DNA from: an uncultured Clostridium sp.
Lineage (GTDB): Bacteria > Bacillota > Clostridia > TANB77 > CAG-508
DNA: 64,000 nucleotides
Direction of reading: 5' to 3'
Assembly (NCBI GenBank): GCA_947647595.1
Contig: CANSKZ010000004.1
Span: 1-64,000 of the forward strand
A program made the translations under genes and the position numbers. A model generated the notes under the pieces. That model was not told where the DNA came from, ran no database searches, and saw nothing but the letters and a program-made list of their open reading frames with translations. Shown here piece after piece: positions 63,984-64,000 of the stretch (the first letter of the stretch is position 1; the number at the start of each line of letters is the position of its first letter).

Positions 63984-64000
63984 TTGGAGGAAATAACTTG
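63984..64000 (+). other. Possible ribosome site and TTG start of a gene running off the window
   Basis: ttggaggaaataacttg ends the window: a good ggagg with TTG seven bases later. Nothing more can be said. Confidence 0.25.

Overview
The window comes from a low-GC Gram-positive bacterium, most likely an uncultured clostridial (Bacillota) lineage. The signs are very A+T-rich coding with aggAGG ribosome sites, a glycine T-box, FtsEX with PcsB-like M23 peptidases, Mini-III, RbgA, ClpXP, a sortase with LPXTG-type substrates, a dipicolinate synthase subunit (sporulation), an EssC-type type VII secretion locus, and a prepilin-like N-terminus of the GITLIALVITIIVLLILAGV type. I cannot name the species.

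The main result is a recoding pattern. In resident-type genes every in-frame CGG codon I could find (18 sites, 13 genes) is a place where the reading frame moves by +1: one extra C stands directly before a glycine codon (16 GGA, 2 GGT), and dropping it restores a conserved family sequence. The sites are at 1598, 1812 (plsY), 2559, 2608 (gpsA), 4838, 6464, 7134, 11018, 17380, 20678, 22820, 23253 (dprA), 30297 (mutS), 35691 (cysE), 45080, 45543, 53810 and, on the minus strand, 62546. The phase is always the same and follows the coding strand, so random sequencing error explains it poorly. About 45 other resident genes contain no in-frame CGG at all. CGG is read as ordinary arginine only in accessory patches (14.3-17.1, 40.4-40.6 and 48.5-49.3 kb). 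I infer that CGG is unassigned in this host and that CGGN is translated as glycine, either by a quadruplet-reading tRNA or by out-of-frame entry of tRNA-Gly.

Layout. 0-8.3 kb: pilin-like LRR protein, plsY-gpsA, zinc-ribbon protein, Mn pyrophosphatase, WG-repeat protein, PLP enzyme, YgjP-like protease. 8.4-13.7 kb: ftsE-ftsX, two M23 peptidases and a CtpA protease, a cell-wall hydrolase control module. 13.7-17.1 kb: tRNA-Leu, tRNA-Gly(UCC) and a tandem array of tiny elements inserted at the tRNA-Gly 3' end, each carrying one or two small genes and no integrase. 17.2-30.3 kb: TPR protein, dpaA, uppP, sortase plus substrate, folD, dprA, pyk, a DnaJ-like protein, miaB-mutS. 30.4-35.2 kb: a compact alaS, a glycine T-box with glyS, and an IS3-family element inserted into the loop of the glyS terminator. 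35.3-43.3 kb: cysE, ychF, an LPXTG protein, decayed GNAT and other remnants, a NUDIX protein, rbgA, mrnC and several unknown genes. 43.3-51 kb: a YcgQ-like protein, a peptide-binding protein, recA-recX, pfkA, an unknown membrane protein, tig. 51-59.4 kb: a reduced type VII locus with tandemly duplicated substrates whose C-termini differ, an FGE-like protein, essC and a YukD-like gene. 59.5-64 kb: clpP-clpX, a nitroreductase, an RluA-family synthase and an APH-like kinase.
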